Assembly: GCF_002234405.1 (NCBI RefSeq)
Contig: NZ_NMQT01000147.1
Coordinates: forward strand, 1-53,241
Reading direction: 5' to 3'
DNA from: Amycolatopsis thailandensis
GTDB taxonomy: Bacteria > Actinomycetota > Actinomycetes > Mycobacteriales > Pseudonocardiaceae
DNA length: 53,241 bases
The notes under the pieces are model-generated. The model was not told the DNA's origin, made no database searches, and worked only from the letters and a program-made list of their open reading frames with translations. Positions 28,234 through 35,705 of this stretch are shown here, piece after piece; position 1 is the first letter of the stretch, and every line of letters begins with the position of its first letter. The translations under genes and the position numbers were made by a program.

Positions 28234-28380
28234 TCAGTCCTCGTCGGGCTTGGCGTGGTCCGCCCGGCCCGGGTGCGGATCCCGGTTGAGGTCGATCAAC
28301 GGGTGAACGGGCGCCCCCTCCGGCGCCGCGTGACTCCCCCGCCGGGGTTCTTCGGTGCTTTCCTGCTGCTCGGCGTCCAC
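28234..28380 (-). CDS. Candidate small ORF upstream of rpsL (48 residues)
   Basis: A GTG start at 28380 with GGGGAGGG four to five bases upstream opens a 48-residue hydrophilic protein. It is rich in Glu, Pro, Asp and His and contains HPLIDLNRDPHPG near its middle. About 41 of 47 third positions are G or C, and an in-frame TAA lies just upstream of the Shine-Dalgarno. No family recognised. It could be a small standalone gene or chance; the Shine-Dalgarno and codon bias favour a gene. Confidence 0.4.
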   Translation of the reverse strand: MDAEQQESTEEPRRGSHAAPEGAPVHPLIDLNRDPHPGRADHAKPDED

Positions 28381-28560
28381 GACGCCCTCCCCTCGTTCGT
28401 ACTGTTACCGCCCTGCTCGGCCGACCACGCTACCTATTCCCCCGTCGGGTGAGCCGGATGGATCCGGAAAGCACACCATCGCGTCAAACAGGTGAATGGG
28501 TCACGATGACACCGGTCACAGTGATGGCCGGACGACGCACCGCAAGCACGGGGAGGCTCC

Positions 28561-29136
28561 ATGTCGGCCGAGTTCGAACAACTCGTCGCGGAATTCGAGA
28601 AATTCCAGTCCAAGATCAAACAGGCCGAGACGCAGTTCGCGAAGGTCGGCGAAATGCAGGGGGAACTGGCGGAACTGGAGTCGGTGGCGTCGTCGCCGGA
28701 CCGGTTCGTCACCGTCGTCGCGGGCCCCGGAGGCTCCGTGAAGGACATCCGCCTGTCCCCGGAAGCCCTTCGGCAGCAACCACAACAGCTCGCCGCCGCC
28801 ATTCTGTCCACATTGCACACCGCGGTGGCCGACGCGGCGCGGAAGCAGGCGGGGATCGTCGACGCGCAGTTCGGCGGGACCTTCCACACGAACGTCGAAG
28901 AACAGGTGCTCGAAGCCCAAGCGGAAGCGATGGGAACCACGAAGGAAGAACTGCGGTCTCAGATGTCGGAGGAGCCACCACAGGGCACCACTCGCCGCCC
29001 TCGCAACGAGGACGACTTCAGCGAGGACACGGTGCTCCGGCGGTCGGACGAACCGACTCCCCAGCGTCCGGCGGCGGGCAGGGATTCGGCCGGTGACCAG
29101 TTCCTCAAGAACCTGTTCGACGAGGAGGACCACTGA
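28561..29136 (+). CDS. YbaB/EbfC family DNA-binding protein
   Basis: A 191-residue protein; the YbaB/EbfC fold covers about residues 1-115 (coiled-coil-like helix 1-45, then FVTVVAGPGGSVKDIRLSPEA, then a second long helix). The rest is an acidic, Pro-rich disordered tail. In Pseudonocardiaceae such YbaB-like genes often precede genes for small type VII secretion substrates, as here. GGGAGG precedes the ATG. The stop shares one base with the next start (TGATG). Confidence 0.8.
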   Translation: MSAEFEQLVAEFEKFQSKIKQAETQFAKVGEMQGELAELESVASSPDRFVTVVAGPGGSVKDIRLSPEALRQQPQQLAAAILSTLHTAVADAARKQAGIVDAQFGGTFHTNVEEQVLEAQAEAMGTTKEELRSQMSEEPPQGTTRRPRNEDDFSEDTVLRRSDEPTPQRPAAGRDSAGDQFLKNLFDEEDH

Positions 29137-29474
29137 TGACCGGACCAGGCGCCGGCGGGCACTCGGTCAAGACGCAGGCCTTGACCGACTACGCGAACAA
29201 GCTCGGCTATTACAAGGACGAGGCGGGCAAGTTCGGCGGCCTCGTCGACCAGGCCGACGTGACGGACAAGTCGTGGGGCCTGATCGGGCTCGCGGTGAAG
29301 CAGACCTACACCGGCAAGCTCGCCGACCTGCGCGAACTGCTCGAACTGATGAAGACCGGGGTGGACTCCTTCTCCGGGAAGATGACCCAGGCGGCGTCGA
29401 TCTACAACGGCTTCGAAAACGACGCGACGATCACCCTGGGGAAGTACGAAGCCAAGATCGACGGACCGAAGTGA
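29136..29474 (+). CDS. EspC/WXG100-like type VII secretion substrate
   Basis: A 112-residue, mostly helical protein without a signal peptide. It has a Gly-rich start, a long N-terminal helix (TQALTDYANKLGYYKDEAGKF), a turn with Trp-Gly (SWGLIG at about 46-51) and a second long helix (LRELLELMKTGVDSFSGKM). This helix-WxG-helix layout is that of ESX substrates of the EspC family. Coupled to the YbaB-like gene and followed 13 bases later by a larger protein, it probably forms a secreted partner pair. The cognate ESX core may be the one ending at 2058. Confidence 0.7.
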   Translation: MTGPGAGGHSVKTQALTDYANKLGYYKDEAGKFGGLVDQADVTDKSWGLIGLAVKQTYTGKLADLRELLELMKTGVDSFSGKMTQAASIYNGFENDATITLGKYEAKIDGPK

Positions 29475-29487
29475 GCTGGGGGACGGC

Positions 29488-30651
29488 ATGACCGACGAGA
29501 AGGCGAGTATCGCCGGCGGCGTCAAGATCACGGGTGACGACAGCTTCGGCAAGAACGCGCTCGACGCGGCGAAGAAGGTGCCGATCGCGGGCAAGGGCGT
29601 CACCACGGTCGCCAACGCCTACGACAAGTTCAGCGCCGCGCAGGGCCCCGGCGACCTGGTGGCCGCCGGTGGGCAGCTGGTGCAGGACGGCGCCGGTTTC
29701 ATCGCGGGCGCGGGCGCGGATCTGGCGAGCTTCGTGCTCGACCCGGTCGGCTGGCTGGTCAGCAACGGCCTGAACATCCTGATCGAGCTGATCCAGCCGC
29801 TGCAGGACGCGCTGCATTTCGTCACGGGTGACGGTCCGGCGCTCAAGACCGCGGCTGGCAACTTCGGCAACATCGCGAAGGGCTTCGTCACGCTGGCCGA
29901 CGACTTCGTCAAGACCGGCGACGAGTCGCTGAAAGACTGGGTGGGCGACGCGGGCGACGCCGCCCGGAACGCGCTCGGCGACTTCGCCGTCGGCATCAAG
30001 GGCATCGGCAACAGCGCCGGGACGGTGGCCGAGACGCTGCAGATGTGGTCGATGGTGATGACCGTCATCGAAGAGGTCGTCAAATCGATCATTTCCGAGC
30101 TGGTCACCTGGGCTATCTACATCTGGCTGCCCGCGCTGGCCGCGTCCGTCGTGAGCCTCGGCTCGTCGGTGGCGGGCGCGATGACCGCGACGATCGCCAA
30201 GGCGGCGAGCGCGATGAGCAAGATCACCAAGCACCTCGGCAAGCTCGGCAAGCTGCTCGACAAGTTCATGGGCTTCATGCTCAAGTGGACCGATGACCTG
30301 GTGAAACAGGGTTCGAAGCTGACGAAGGCCGGCAAGATCGGGATGACGCCCGGGCAGGAGAAGTCGATCGTCGGCGCGTTCGCGAAGGGCTCCGGGACGC
30401 AGCTGGGCACGTTCGGCGACGCTGCGAAGGACGTCTTCAAGAGCGTGCCGAACCAGGCGATCAAGCAGGTGGTCGGGGTCAATCCCGCCGACCTGTCCAA
30501 GGGATCGGCGTACCAGGGCAAGGCCGGTTTCGACTTCGTGAACAAGACCATCGACAACTCGCGGACCACCATCACCGGGCAGGAGTACGGCGACACCGGC
30601 GGGCACCACAGCGAGAAGGAGACCCGCGAGAACCTCGACATGGACCAGTAG
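29488..30651 (+). CDS. Large WXG-like protein, probable ESX-associated substrate
   Basis: A 387-residue protein with no signal peptide, rich in Ala, Gly and Lys. Residues about 60-120 resemble the helical N-terminal part of ESX substrates (LVQDGAGFIAGAGADLASF, DPVGWLVSNGLNILIELI). A long hydrophobic stretch lies at about 190-240 (ITELVTWAIYIWLP-type residues). The C-terminal 150 residues are basic and hydrophilic, ending GGHHSEKETRENLDMDQ. This is the layout of polymorphic-toxin carriers, but I recognise no toxin domain. Operon with the EspC-like gene upstream and a membrane protein nine bases downstream. Confidence 0.55.
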   Translation: MTDEKASIAGGVKITGDDSFGKNALDAAKKVPIAGKGVTTVANAYDKFSAAQGPGDLVAAGGQLVQDGAGFIAGAGADLASFVLDPVGWLVSNGLNILIELIQPLQDALHFVTGDGPALKTAAGNFGNIAKGFVTLADDFVKTGDESLKDWVGDAGDAARNALGDFAVGIKGIGNSAGTVAETLQMWSMVMTVIEEVVKSIISELVTWAIYIWLPALAASVVSLGSSVAGAMTATIAKAASAMSKITKHLGKLGKLLDKFMGFMLKWTDDLVKQGSKLTKAGKIGMTPGQEKSIVGAFAKGSGTQLGTFGDAAKDVFKSVPNQAIKQVVGVNPADLSKGSAYQGKAGFDFVNKTIDNSRTTITGQEYGDTGGHHSEKETRENLDMDQ

Positions 30652-30660
30652 GGTCGCCCG

Positions 30661-32091
30661 ATGGACGATCAGCTGGCCGGGCCGTGGCTCATCGCCGGTG
30701 GTTACACCCTGGCCCTGGCACTGCTGCTGCTCGGCGGGCGGTTCGACGGACGGCGGCCGACAGCGGCCGCCGTCAGTTATGCCCTCTGCGGGATCCTCGT
30801 CTCCGAGACGTCGCTGTACTGGCTCTCGGCGGGGTCTTCGGTTCCCGGCTGGCTGTGGTTCGCGTTCCCGCTGGTCATCGCGGCTCTGGCGGCGTGGCGG
30901 GGGTATCGGCAGAAGACGTGGACCGGCAGGCTCGGCGGGTCCGGTGAGCCTTCGTTCGGTGCGCTTCCCGTGCGGGGGATCGCTGTCACGGGGGCGTCGC
31001 CCGACTCCGTCGACACGGCGGTCGAGTTCGGGCACAACGGGCATCGGCTGCTCGGGGTCGAGTACCGGCTCAACGGCTCGACGGACTTCCCGGACCTGGC
31101 CAGGACGGCTGACCTGATCGGTGGGACGTACGCCCTGATCCAGCTGCGGACGCCTGTCGTGCCGTCGGTCGTCATCACCCCGGTCGTCGGTGCTTTCGAA
31201 CCGGAGCGGTTCACGCCGCTGGAGGACTCGCGGATCACGCGGAACACCGTCGGGGCGCCGAAGCCGGACGCGTTGCTTCAACGGTTCGAGACCGGCACGG
31301 AGTTCGACCGCCGGTTCGCCGTGACGACGTCGGATCCGGAGTTCGCCGCGGCTCTGCTCTCCCCCGGCGTCCGTGAACTGCTGACAAGCGACCCGTGGTT
31401 CCGGGTCCGCGAGGTGGCTTTCCACGGTGGATCACTCTGGACCTGCGAAGCCGGGACGCTGACCGAAGAGATGATGTTCGCCGATTCCCGGCGTCTGGCC
31501 GTCCTGGCGTCCACAGTGGACTGGGAGGACGCGGACTTCCGTTCCGCCTCGAAGGCTTCGGACACCAGCGACGCCGGATGGCTCGGTGGACGGCGGGGGC
31601 CGCTCGCCGGGCTCCGCGTCCCGCTCAACGCGCGCCGGGAAGCGACAGGCCGTCAGCCGCTGTCTTCGCTGTCTCTGGTGGCGCGGACCGTCGTCGCGCT
31701 CGCGCTGGTGCTGCCCGGGCTGGCGCTCGCGGTGAACTCGCTGACCGCGTTGACCGGGCTCGCCCCCGAGGCGCGGCTCACCGTGACCGCGACCCTGCGG
31801 GCGGAGGCGGGCACGTCGAACTGCACCAGTTGCGGCAACGGCAACCTGGTGGACGGCACGTACGAACTCGACGGCGAGACGCACGAGGTCAAGGACCTGC
31901 GGTGGATGTCGTTCGGGAACTTCCCGGAGCGGGGCGACGTCGTCGACGTCTCCGTGACGCCGCTGTGGTGGCATCCGCTGATCGAGGGCAAGGACACGGG
32001 CGTCATCCTGCTGCTGATCGGCTTGACCCCCGTCCTGGCCGGTGCCCTCCTGGCCAAGGCCACCTACCGCCCGCGCCCGCGTCGCGTTTAG
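30661..32091 (+). CDS. Membrane protein of unknown function, downstream of ESX substrates
   Basis: A 476-residue protein with three hydrophobic segments near the N-terminus (about 8-80), a soluble domain of about 230 residues (GALPVRGIAVTGASPDSVD through FHGGSLWTCEAG), and two more hydrophobic segments (about 340-365 and 440-465). These enclose a small external domain with a CTSCG motif. I do not recognise the family. Operon with the EspC-like genes suggests a membrane partner. The TAG stop at 32089-32091 lies inside a TTAG element, as does the stop of the convergent GNAT gene four bases away. Confidence 0.6.
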   Translation: MDDQLAGPWLIAGGYTLALALLLLGGRFDGRRPTAAAVSYALCGILVSETSLYWLSAGSSVPGWLWFAFPLVIAALAAWRGYRQKTWTGRLGGSGEPSFGALPVRGIAVTGASPDSVDTAVEFGHNGHRLLGVEYRLNGSTDFPDLARTADLIGGTYALIQLRTPVVPSVVITPVVGAFEPERFTPLEDSRITRNTVGAPKPDALLQRFETGTEFDRRFAVTTSDPEFAAALLSPGVRELLTSDPWFRVREVAFHGGSLWTCEAGTLTEEMMFADSRRLAVLASTVDWEDADFRSASKASDTSDAGWLGGRRGPLAGLRVPLNARREATGRQPLSSLSLVARTVVALALVLPGLALAVNSLTALTGLAPEARLTVTATLRAEAGTSNCTSCGNGNLVDGTYELDGETHEVKDLRWMSFGNFPERGDVVDVSVTPLWWHPLIEGKDTGVILLLIGLTPVLAGALLAKATYRPRPRRV

Positions 32092-32103
32092 CGGGCTAAA
32101 CGC
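32084..32103. repeat. TTAG element (copy 15), source of two stop codons
   Basis: GCGTTTAGCGGGCTAAACGC. It supplies TAG at 32089-32091 for the plus-strand gene and TAG at 32096-32098 for the minus-strand gene, both reading GTT TAG because the element is palindromic. Confidence 0.9.
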
Positions 32104-32596
32104 GATCCGGCAGGGCCGGGGCCAGGGACTTCGCGAAGTAGTGGTGCGCGAAGGGCTCGTCGTTGAAGGGCTCGACCGTTTCGTAGCCGAGGCGCGCGTA
32201 CAGGGCCCTGGCCTCGACGAGGTCGTCACGGGTGTCGAGGCGGATCAACGTGGCCCCGAGGCCGCGGGCGACGTCCTCGGCGGCGGCCACGAGCAGCGCC
32301 GCGCCGCCCTTGCCGCGCTCGGCCTTGCGGAGGAAGACGTGGGTGAGTTCGGTGATGTCGGGGGCGGCGACCCTCAGGCCGGCACACCCGGCGAGCACCC
32401 CGTCGCGCCAGGCGAGGAGGAAGGCGCCGGTCGGCGGGGTCAGGTCCTTGCTGTGGTGCTCCTCGAGGGCGGCGTCGAGCTCCTCGTCGGTGATCTGGCG
32501 CCCGTAGAAGCGAGACGCGATTTCATCCAGGTACTCGCGCAGCAGCTGGGCGGCGTCCGGGTGATCGACGGGGGTGACTTCGAAGCTCCAGGTCAT
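32096..32596 (-). CDS. GNAT family N-acetyltransferase
   Basis: A 166-residue protein from the ATG at 32596 (MTWSFEVTPVDHPDAAQL); longer in-frame starts lack homology. The acetyl-CoA loop motif is KAERGKGGAALLVAAAEDVARG, and the C-terminal LYARLGYETVEPFND is typical of GNAT enzymes. The substrate is unknown. It is a lone gene bracketed by TTAG elements at 32084 and 32645-32756, the first supplying its stop codon. Confidence 0.9.
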   Translation of the reverse strand: MTWSFEVTPVDHPDAAQLLREYLDEIASRFYGRQITDEELDAALEEHHSKDLTPPTGAFLLAWRDGVLAGCAGLRVAAPDITELTHVFLRKAERGKGGAALLVAAAEDVARGLGATLIRLDTRDDLVEARALYARLGYETVEPFNDEPFAHHYFAKSLAPALPDRV

Positions 32597-32644
32597 GGCC
32601 CCATTCTGCCCACCCGTGCCACCTGTTTTCCCGACCACCGGATC

Positions 32645-32756
32645 GCGATTAGGGGGCTAAACGCAAGTCGGCCTCCCGCCGCACCGGATCGCGTTTAGCC
32701 CGCGAAAGTCGACGCCGGTCGCCAGGCGCCCAGATCGCGATTAGCGGGCTAAACGC
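32645..32756. repeat. TTAG element cluster (copies 16-18)
   Basis: Starts at 32645 (GCGATTAGGGGGCTAAACGC), 32691 (GCGTTTAGCCCGCGAAAGTC, with the GTCGAC-type end) and 32737 (GCGATTAGCGGGCTAAACGC), spaced exactly 46 bases each. All three have the GATC side on the left. Confidence 0.9.
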
Positions 32757-32772
32757 AGGTCGGCGGGGTGGG

Positions 32773-33264
32773 TCAGGAGGGGGCCAGGCGACCGGCGCAG
32801 GTCGCGACCTCGCCCGGGACGGACTTCTCGGACGTGACGACGGCACCGCCCACGGCCACCCGGCATTCGACGGCGCCCTCGCCCTGCCCCATCACCTGGA
32901 CGGTCGGCGGGGTGCCGGTGTTCTTCCACGTGAGCTCCTTGCGCCACGGCAGCGTCACCTGAAGTTCCTGGTGCACGAGCCCCAGCCCGTTCGAGTCGTA
33001 GACGACGGTCGCGGTCCCCGTCCCGACGAGCTCGTAGGCGATCTGCCAGTCGTTCGACACCGGCCGCGGCTGCGCCTGGCTCAGCGTCCGCGTGATCGTG
33101 CGATCCGGCTCCCGCGACGGCGCGGCCTCGGTCGGCTCGCCGACGACGGCCACACCCTCCGCTTGCGGTTCCTCACCGCCGTTGAGCACCACCACACAGG
33201 TCGCGAGCGCGGCCACCACGATCCCCGCGATGGCGATACGCCCGATCAGTTGTCTGTCGGCCAT
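32773..33264 (-). CDS. MmpS-like membrane-anchored protein
   Basis: A 163-residue protein from the ATG at 33264 (GAGGAG upstream). One N-terminal transmembrane helix (about 6-24) is followed by a Pro/Glu-rich linker and a beta-rich domain like mycobacterial MmpS proteins. That domain has YELVGTGTATVVYDSNGLG, TLPWRKELTW and VECRVAVGGAVVTSEKSV, with the two cysteines conserved. MmpS proteins are periplasmic partners of MmpL transporters; no MmpL is in this window. Last gene of the 37550-32773 operon. Confidence 0.8.
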   Translation of the reverse strand: MADRQLIGRIAIAGIVVAALATCVVVLNGGEEPQAEGVAVVGEPTEAAPSREPDRTITRTLSQAQPRPVSNDWQIAYELVGTGTATVVYDSNGLGLVHQELQVTLPWRKELTWKNTGTPPTVQVMGQGEGAVECRVAVGGAVVTSEKSVPGEVATCAGRLAPS

Positions 33265-33333
33265 CAATTCTCCTCTCTGGCGGTGCCGGCGGCGCGGCCC
33301 CGGGATCAAGCCGGTGCCGCGCCGCCACGGGGA

Positions 33334-33567
33334 TCAGGACGGCAGCAGCTTGCCGGGGACGCCGTTGAGCGACTGGACGAGACCGAGCACCGGCACACCG
33401 AGCGGCGCGAACGTCCAGATGTTGTTGAGGTCGCTCGTGTCGGGTTCGTCGACGACCACGACGTCGTTCGAGGCTTCCTGCGCCGCGAGCGCCGGGGCGG
33501 CCGAGCCGAGCACGACGAGACCGGCGAGCGCCGCGCCGGTGACCGCGCGGACGAAGGTCTTCTTCAT
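33334..33567 (-). CDS. Small secreted protein (77 residues)
   Basis: A signal peptide MKKTFVRAVTGAALAGLVVL with likely cleavage after ALA at about 28-29, then a mature part of about 48 residues. The mature part has an acidic segment (VVVVDEPDTSD) followed by a hydrophobic, Gly/Pro-containing C-terminus. No Cys. Unknown function. Same length as its neighbour and adjacent to it, which suggests a paired secreted function, although their mature sequences differ. Confidence 0.7.
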   Translation of the reverse strand: MKKTFVRAVTGAALAGLVVLGSAAPALAAQEASNDVVVVDEPDTSDLNNIWTFAPLGVPVLGLVQSLNGVPGKLLPS

Positions 33568-33593
33568 GAGATTCTCCTTTGCTGGTAACGGTT

Positions 33594-33827
33594 TTACGAA
33601 ATCGGCGTGATGATCCCGTAGATCGGGGCGAGCAGGTCGGTGGGCACGGGAACGGTCGGGCCGAGCAGACTGCCGAGGTCGACACCCGGGATCAACCAGA
33701 CCGCGGGGTTGCCGCCACCGGTGGGCAGACCCGGCAGCGGGTCGGCCGAGGCGACGCCGCCGGCGAGTCCGGACAGCGCGCCCGCGACGGCGAGCGGCAG
33801 CAGCACACGGGCCGCGATTCGCTTCAT
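33594..33827 (-). CDS. Small secreted protein (77 residues)
   Basis: A signal peptide MKRIAARVLLPLAVAGALSG with likely cleavage after ASA (about 28), then a roughly 49-residue hydrophobic mature part. That part is rich in Pro, Gly and Leu (DPLPGLPTGGGNPAVWLIPG and an LLAPIYGIITPIS end). It lies 45 bases after the polytopic membrane protein and 26 before the other small secreted gene. Unknown function. Confidence 0.7.
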   Translation of the reverse strand: MKRIAARVLLPLAVAGALSGLAGGVASADPLPGLPTGGGNPAVWLIPGVDLGSLLGPTVPVPTDLLAPIYGIITPIS

Positions 33828-33872
33828 CTCTTCTCCCTTTTCTTCACCGCTGCTGGAATCGAGCGGAATCCT

Positions 33873-35624
33873 TCACCGCAGTACCGAGCTGACCGGCACG
33901 ATCGTGCCGTCGGGGATCCATTGGCCCGCGTAGTTCCGGTCGGCGATCATCCCGACGGCGTGCGGTTCGCCGGGGTACATCGGCATCGCGTTGACCTGGG
34001 CCGCCGCGAAGATCTGGACATCTCCGTTCAGCGGGGCGCCCAGCCAGTTCCGGAAACCGCCGAGCGTGGGGCTTTCGCCACCGAAGGCGTTACCGGCGGC
34101 GACGGCGAAACTCACCGCGGCCTGCTCGCGCGGGTCGAACCTCAGCGGCACCGAGGAGCTGGCGACGGAGTTGACGATCGGCCCGTTGAGCAGCCAGGGC
34201 GCCAGGTACAGGCCGTACTGGTGGGTCGGTTTGAGCCGCTGGGACTCGGCCGCGCGGGTCATCGCCGTGTAGCCGCCCGCCCAGCCGGACACGACGACCA
34301 GAGCGGTGTTCGGGCCAGCCTCGGCCTGCACCGGAAGGCCGGACCGTGCCGCGGTCTCCCGGACCAGCTTCGCGGCGGCGACACCGCGCGGCGAGTCGTC
34401 CTCGACGAGCGTGAGCGCGGAAGGCTTGCGTGTGGCGAGGAACTCGACGAGTTTGACGAGGGAACCGCTGTCCTCACCCGAAAGCGCGTCCGCGGGGCAG
34501 GAAGTGAGGACTTCGCGGCGGTCGGCGATCAGGCCGCCCAGCGCGGCCGAAGCGCACTCGGGCGCGTCCGTGTCCGCGATGGCGTGGCCTTGCCCGTCAC
34601 CCGCGTCGACCTCGATCGACGTCTTCTCCTCGCCGCGGCTGATGATCAGATCGCTCCGGCCGTTCGGCAGGTCGACCTCGGCCCAGGTGCCCTCGGCACC
34701 GGGTCGCACGATGGCCTTGCCGATCAGGCCGCCTTCGATTCCGGCGGAAAGTTCGTCGCCCGCGCTCGCGGGGAAGTGGACGAGGTTCTTGCCGGGCCGC
34801 TGCGGGCTCACCAGTACCGGGAACCGCTGGTCACCGATGGAGGCCTCGGAGAGCAGCGCGACGCCGGGAATCGGCGGTTCGGGCGGCTTGGGGATGGCGG
34901 CGAGGGCGCTCCAGGCAACGAAACCGACGGTCACCGCGGCCGCGCCGAGCCGATAAGCACGCGTGGAATCCTTGCCCGCGAAGAAGAATCCGGCGACAAC
35001 GGTGGCGATGACAGGCAGCGCGGCGATCACCAGCAACGTCACGCCGAAGAGTGAGCCGTAGATCCTGCGGTCGAATCCCAGGCCGGAAGAGAGCAGCTGA
35101 ACCGCGCCCGCGACGACCAGAAGTCCGCCCAGGGTCAGGGAAAGCGGGCCGAGCCGGAAGTTCGTCTGGCGCCATCGCTCCGCGGGCACCCAGACGGAAA
35201 GAACGGTGACGCCGAACCACAAAGCCGCGGCCGCGACGTAGACGGTGTCGATGGCGAACTCGACGCCCGTCCGCCCGAGTGAGGTTTCGAGCACGACGAG
35301 AGCGGCGAGCGCGAGGGACGCCCAGCGACCGGCCGACGGCCACCGGATCAGGACGGGAATGGCCAGCGCGAGCACGAGATGCACGATCAGCGCGATGACG
35401 TTGACGTCGGTCGCGAAGGCGGAAACCGCGGCGAGCGCGGCGGAAACCCCGCCGAGGACGGCGATGGTGAGTCGCAGACGCCGGGGCAGCTCGCCCACCA
35501 GCGGACGAAGGATTCCCGTGCCGGCCAGGAAAGCGGTCGCCAGAAGGAGGCCTAGCCGAAGCAGGACCAGGGCGATGCCGACTCCGGCCGAACCCGAGCT
35601 CGCCGGTATGACGTGGTGATCCAT
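33873..35624 (-). CDS. Polytopic membrane protein with large C-terminal domain
   Basis: A 583-residue protein from the ATG at 35624 (GGAGAAGG upstream). The first 320 residues hold about eight hydrophobic segments, in layout like CopD-type copper-export membrane proteins (His-His at positions 3-4 of the N-terminus, then an RLGLLLATAFLAGTG helix). The C-terminal 260 residues are an extracytoplasmic alpha/beta domain. This domain has two Cys (CASA, SCPADAL) about 20 residues apart, AGWAGGYTAM, and a C-terminal conserved patch. I do not recognise the exact family. Operon position between a secreted copper-protein-like gene and two small secreted proteins suggests an envelope function. Confidence 0.6.
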   Translation of the reverse strand: MDHHVIPASSGSAGVGIALVLLRLGLLLATAFLAGTGILRPLVGELPRRLRLTIAVLGGVSAALAAVSAFATDVNVIALIVHLVLALAIPVLIRWPSAGRWASLALAALVVLETSLGRTGVEFAIDTVYVAAAALWFGVTVLSVWVPAERWRQTNFRLGPLSLTLGGLLVVAGAVQLLSSGLGFDRRIYGSLFGVTLLVIAALPVIATVVAGFFFAGKDSTRAYRLGAAAVTVGFVAWSALAAIPKPPEPPIPGVALLSEASIGDQRFPVLVSPQRPGKNLVHFPASAGDELSAGIEGGLIGKAIVRPGAEGTWAEVDLPNGRSDLIISRGEEKTSIEVDAGDGQGHAIADTDAPECASAALGGLIADRREVLTSCPADALSGEDSGSLVKLVEFLATRKPSALTLVEDDSPRGVAAAKLVRETAARSGLPVQAEAGPNTALVVVSGWAGGYTAMTRAAESQRLKPTHQYGLYLAPWLLNGPIVNSVASSSVPLRFDPREQAAVSFAVAAGNAFGGESPTLGGFRNWLGAPLNGDVQIFAAAQVNAMPMYPGEPHAVGMIADRNYAGQWIPDGTIVPVSSVLR

Positions 35625-35705
35625 GGGGACCTTCTCCGGGTAGATCGGCGGGGTCGTGGGTGGCGGAGTGTGCCCGCCACCCACGACCTTCCGCGCCGAG
35701 CAGGG

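Larger units (their letters stand above)
27866..28560. other. Divergent intergenic region between rpsL and the YbaB gene
   Basis: A 695-base gap. It holds the rpsL leader with the hairpin motif shared with the S10 leader (27917-27933), a good -10-like hexamer (28129-28134), and a candidate 48-codon small ORF at 28234-28380. The plus-strand promoter of the YbaB gene should lie between 28400 and 28545; hexamers are not clear. No TTAG elements here. Confidence 0.5.
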
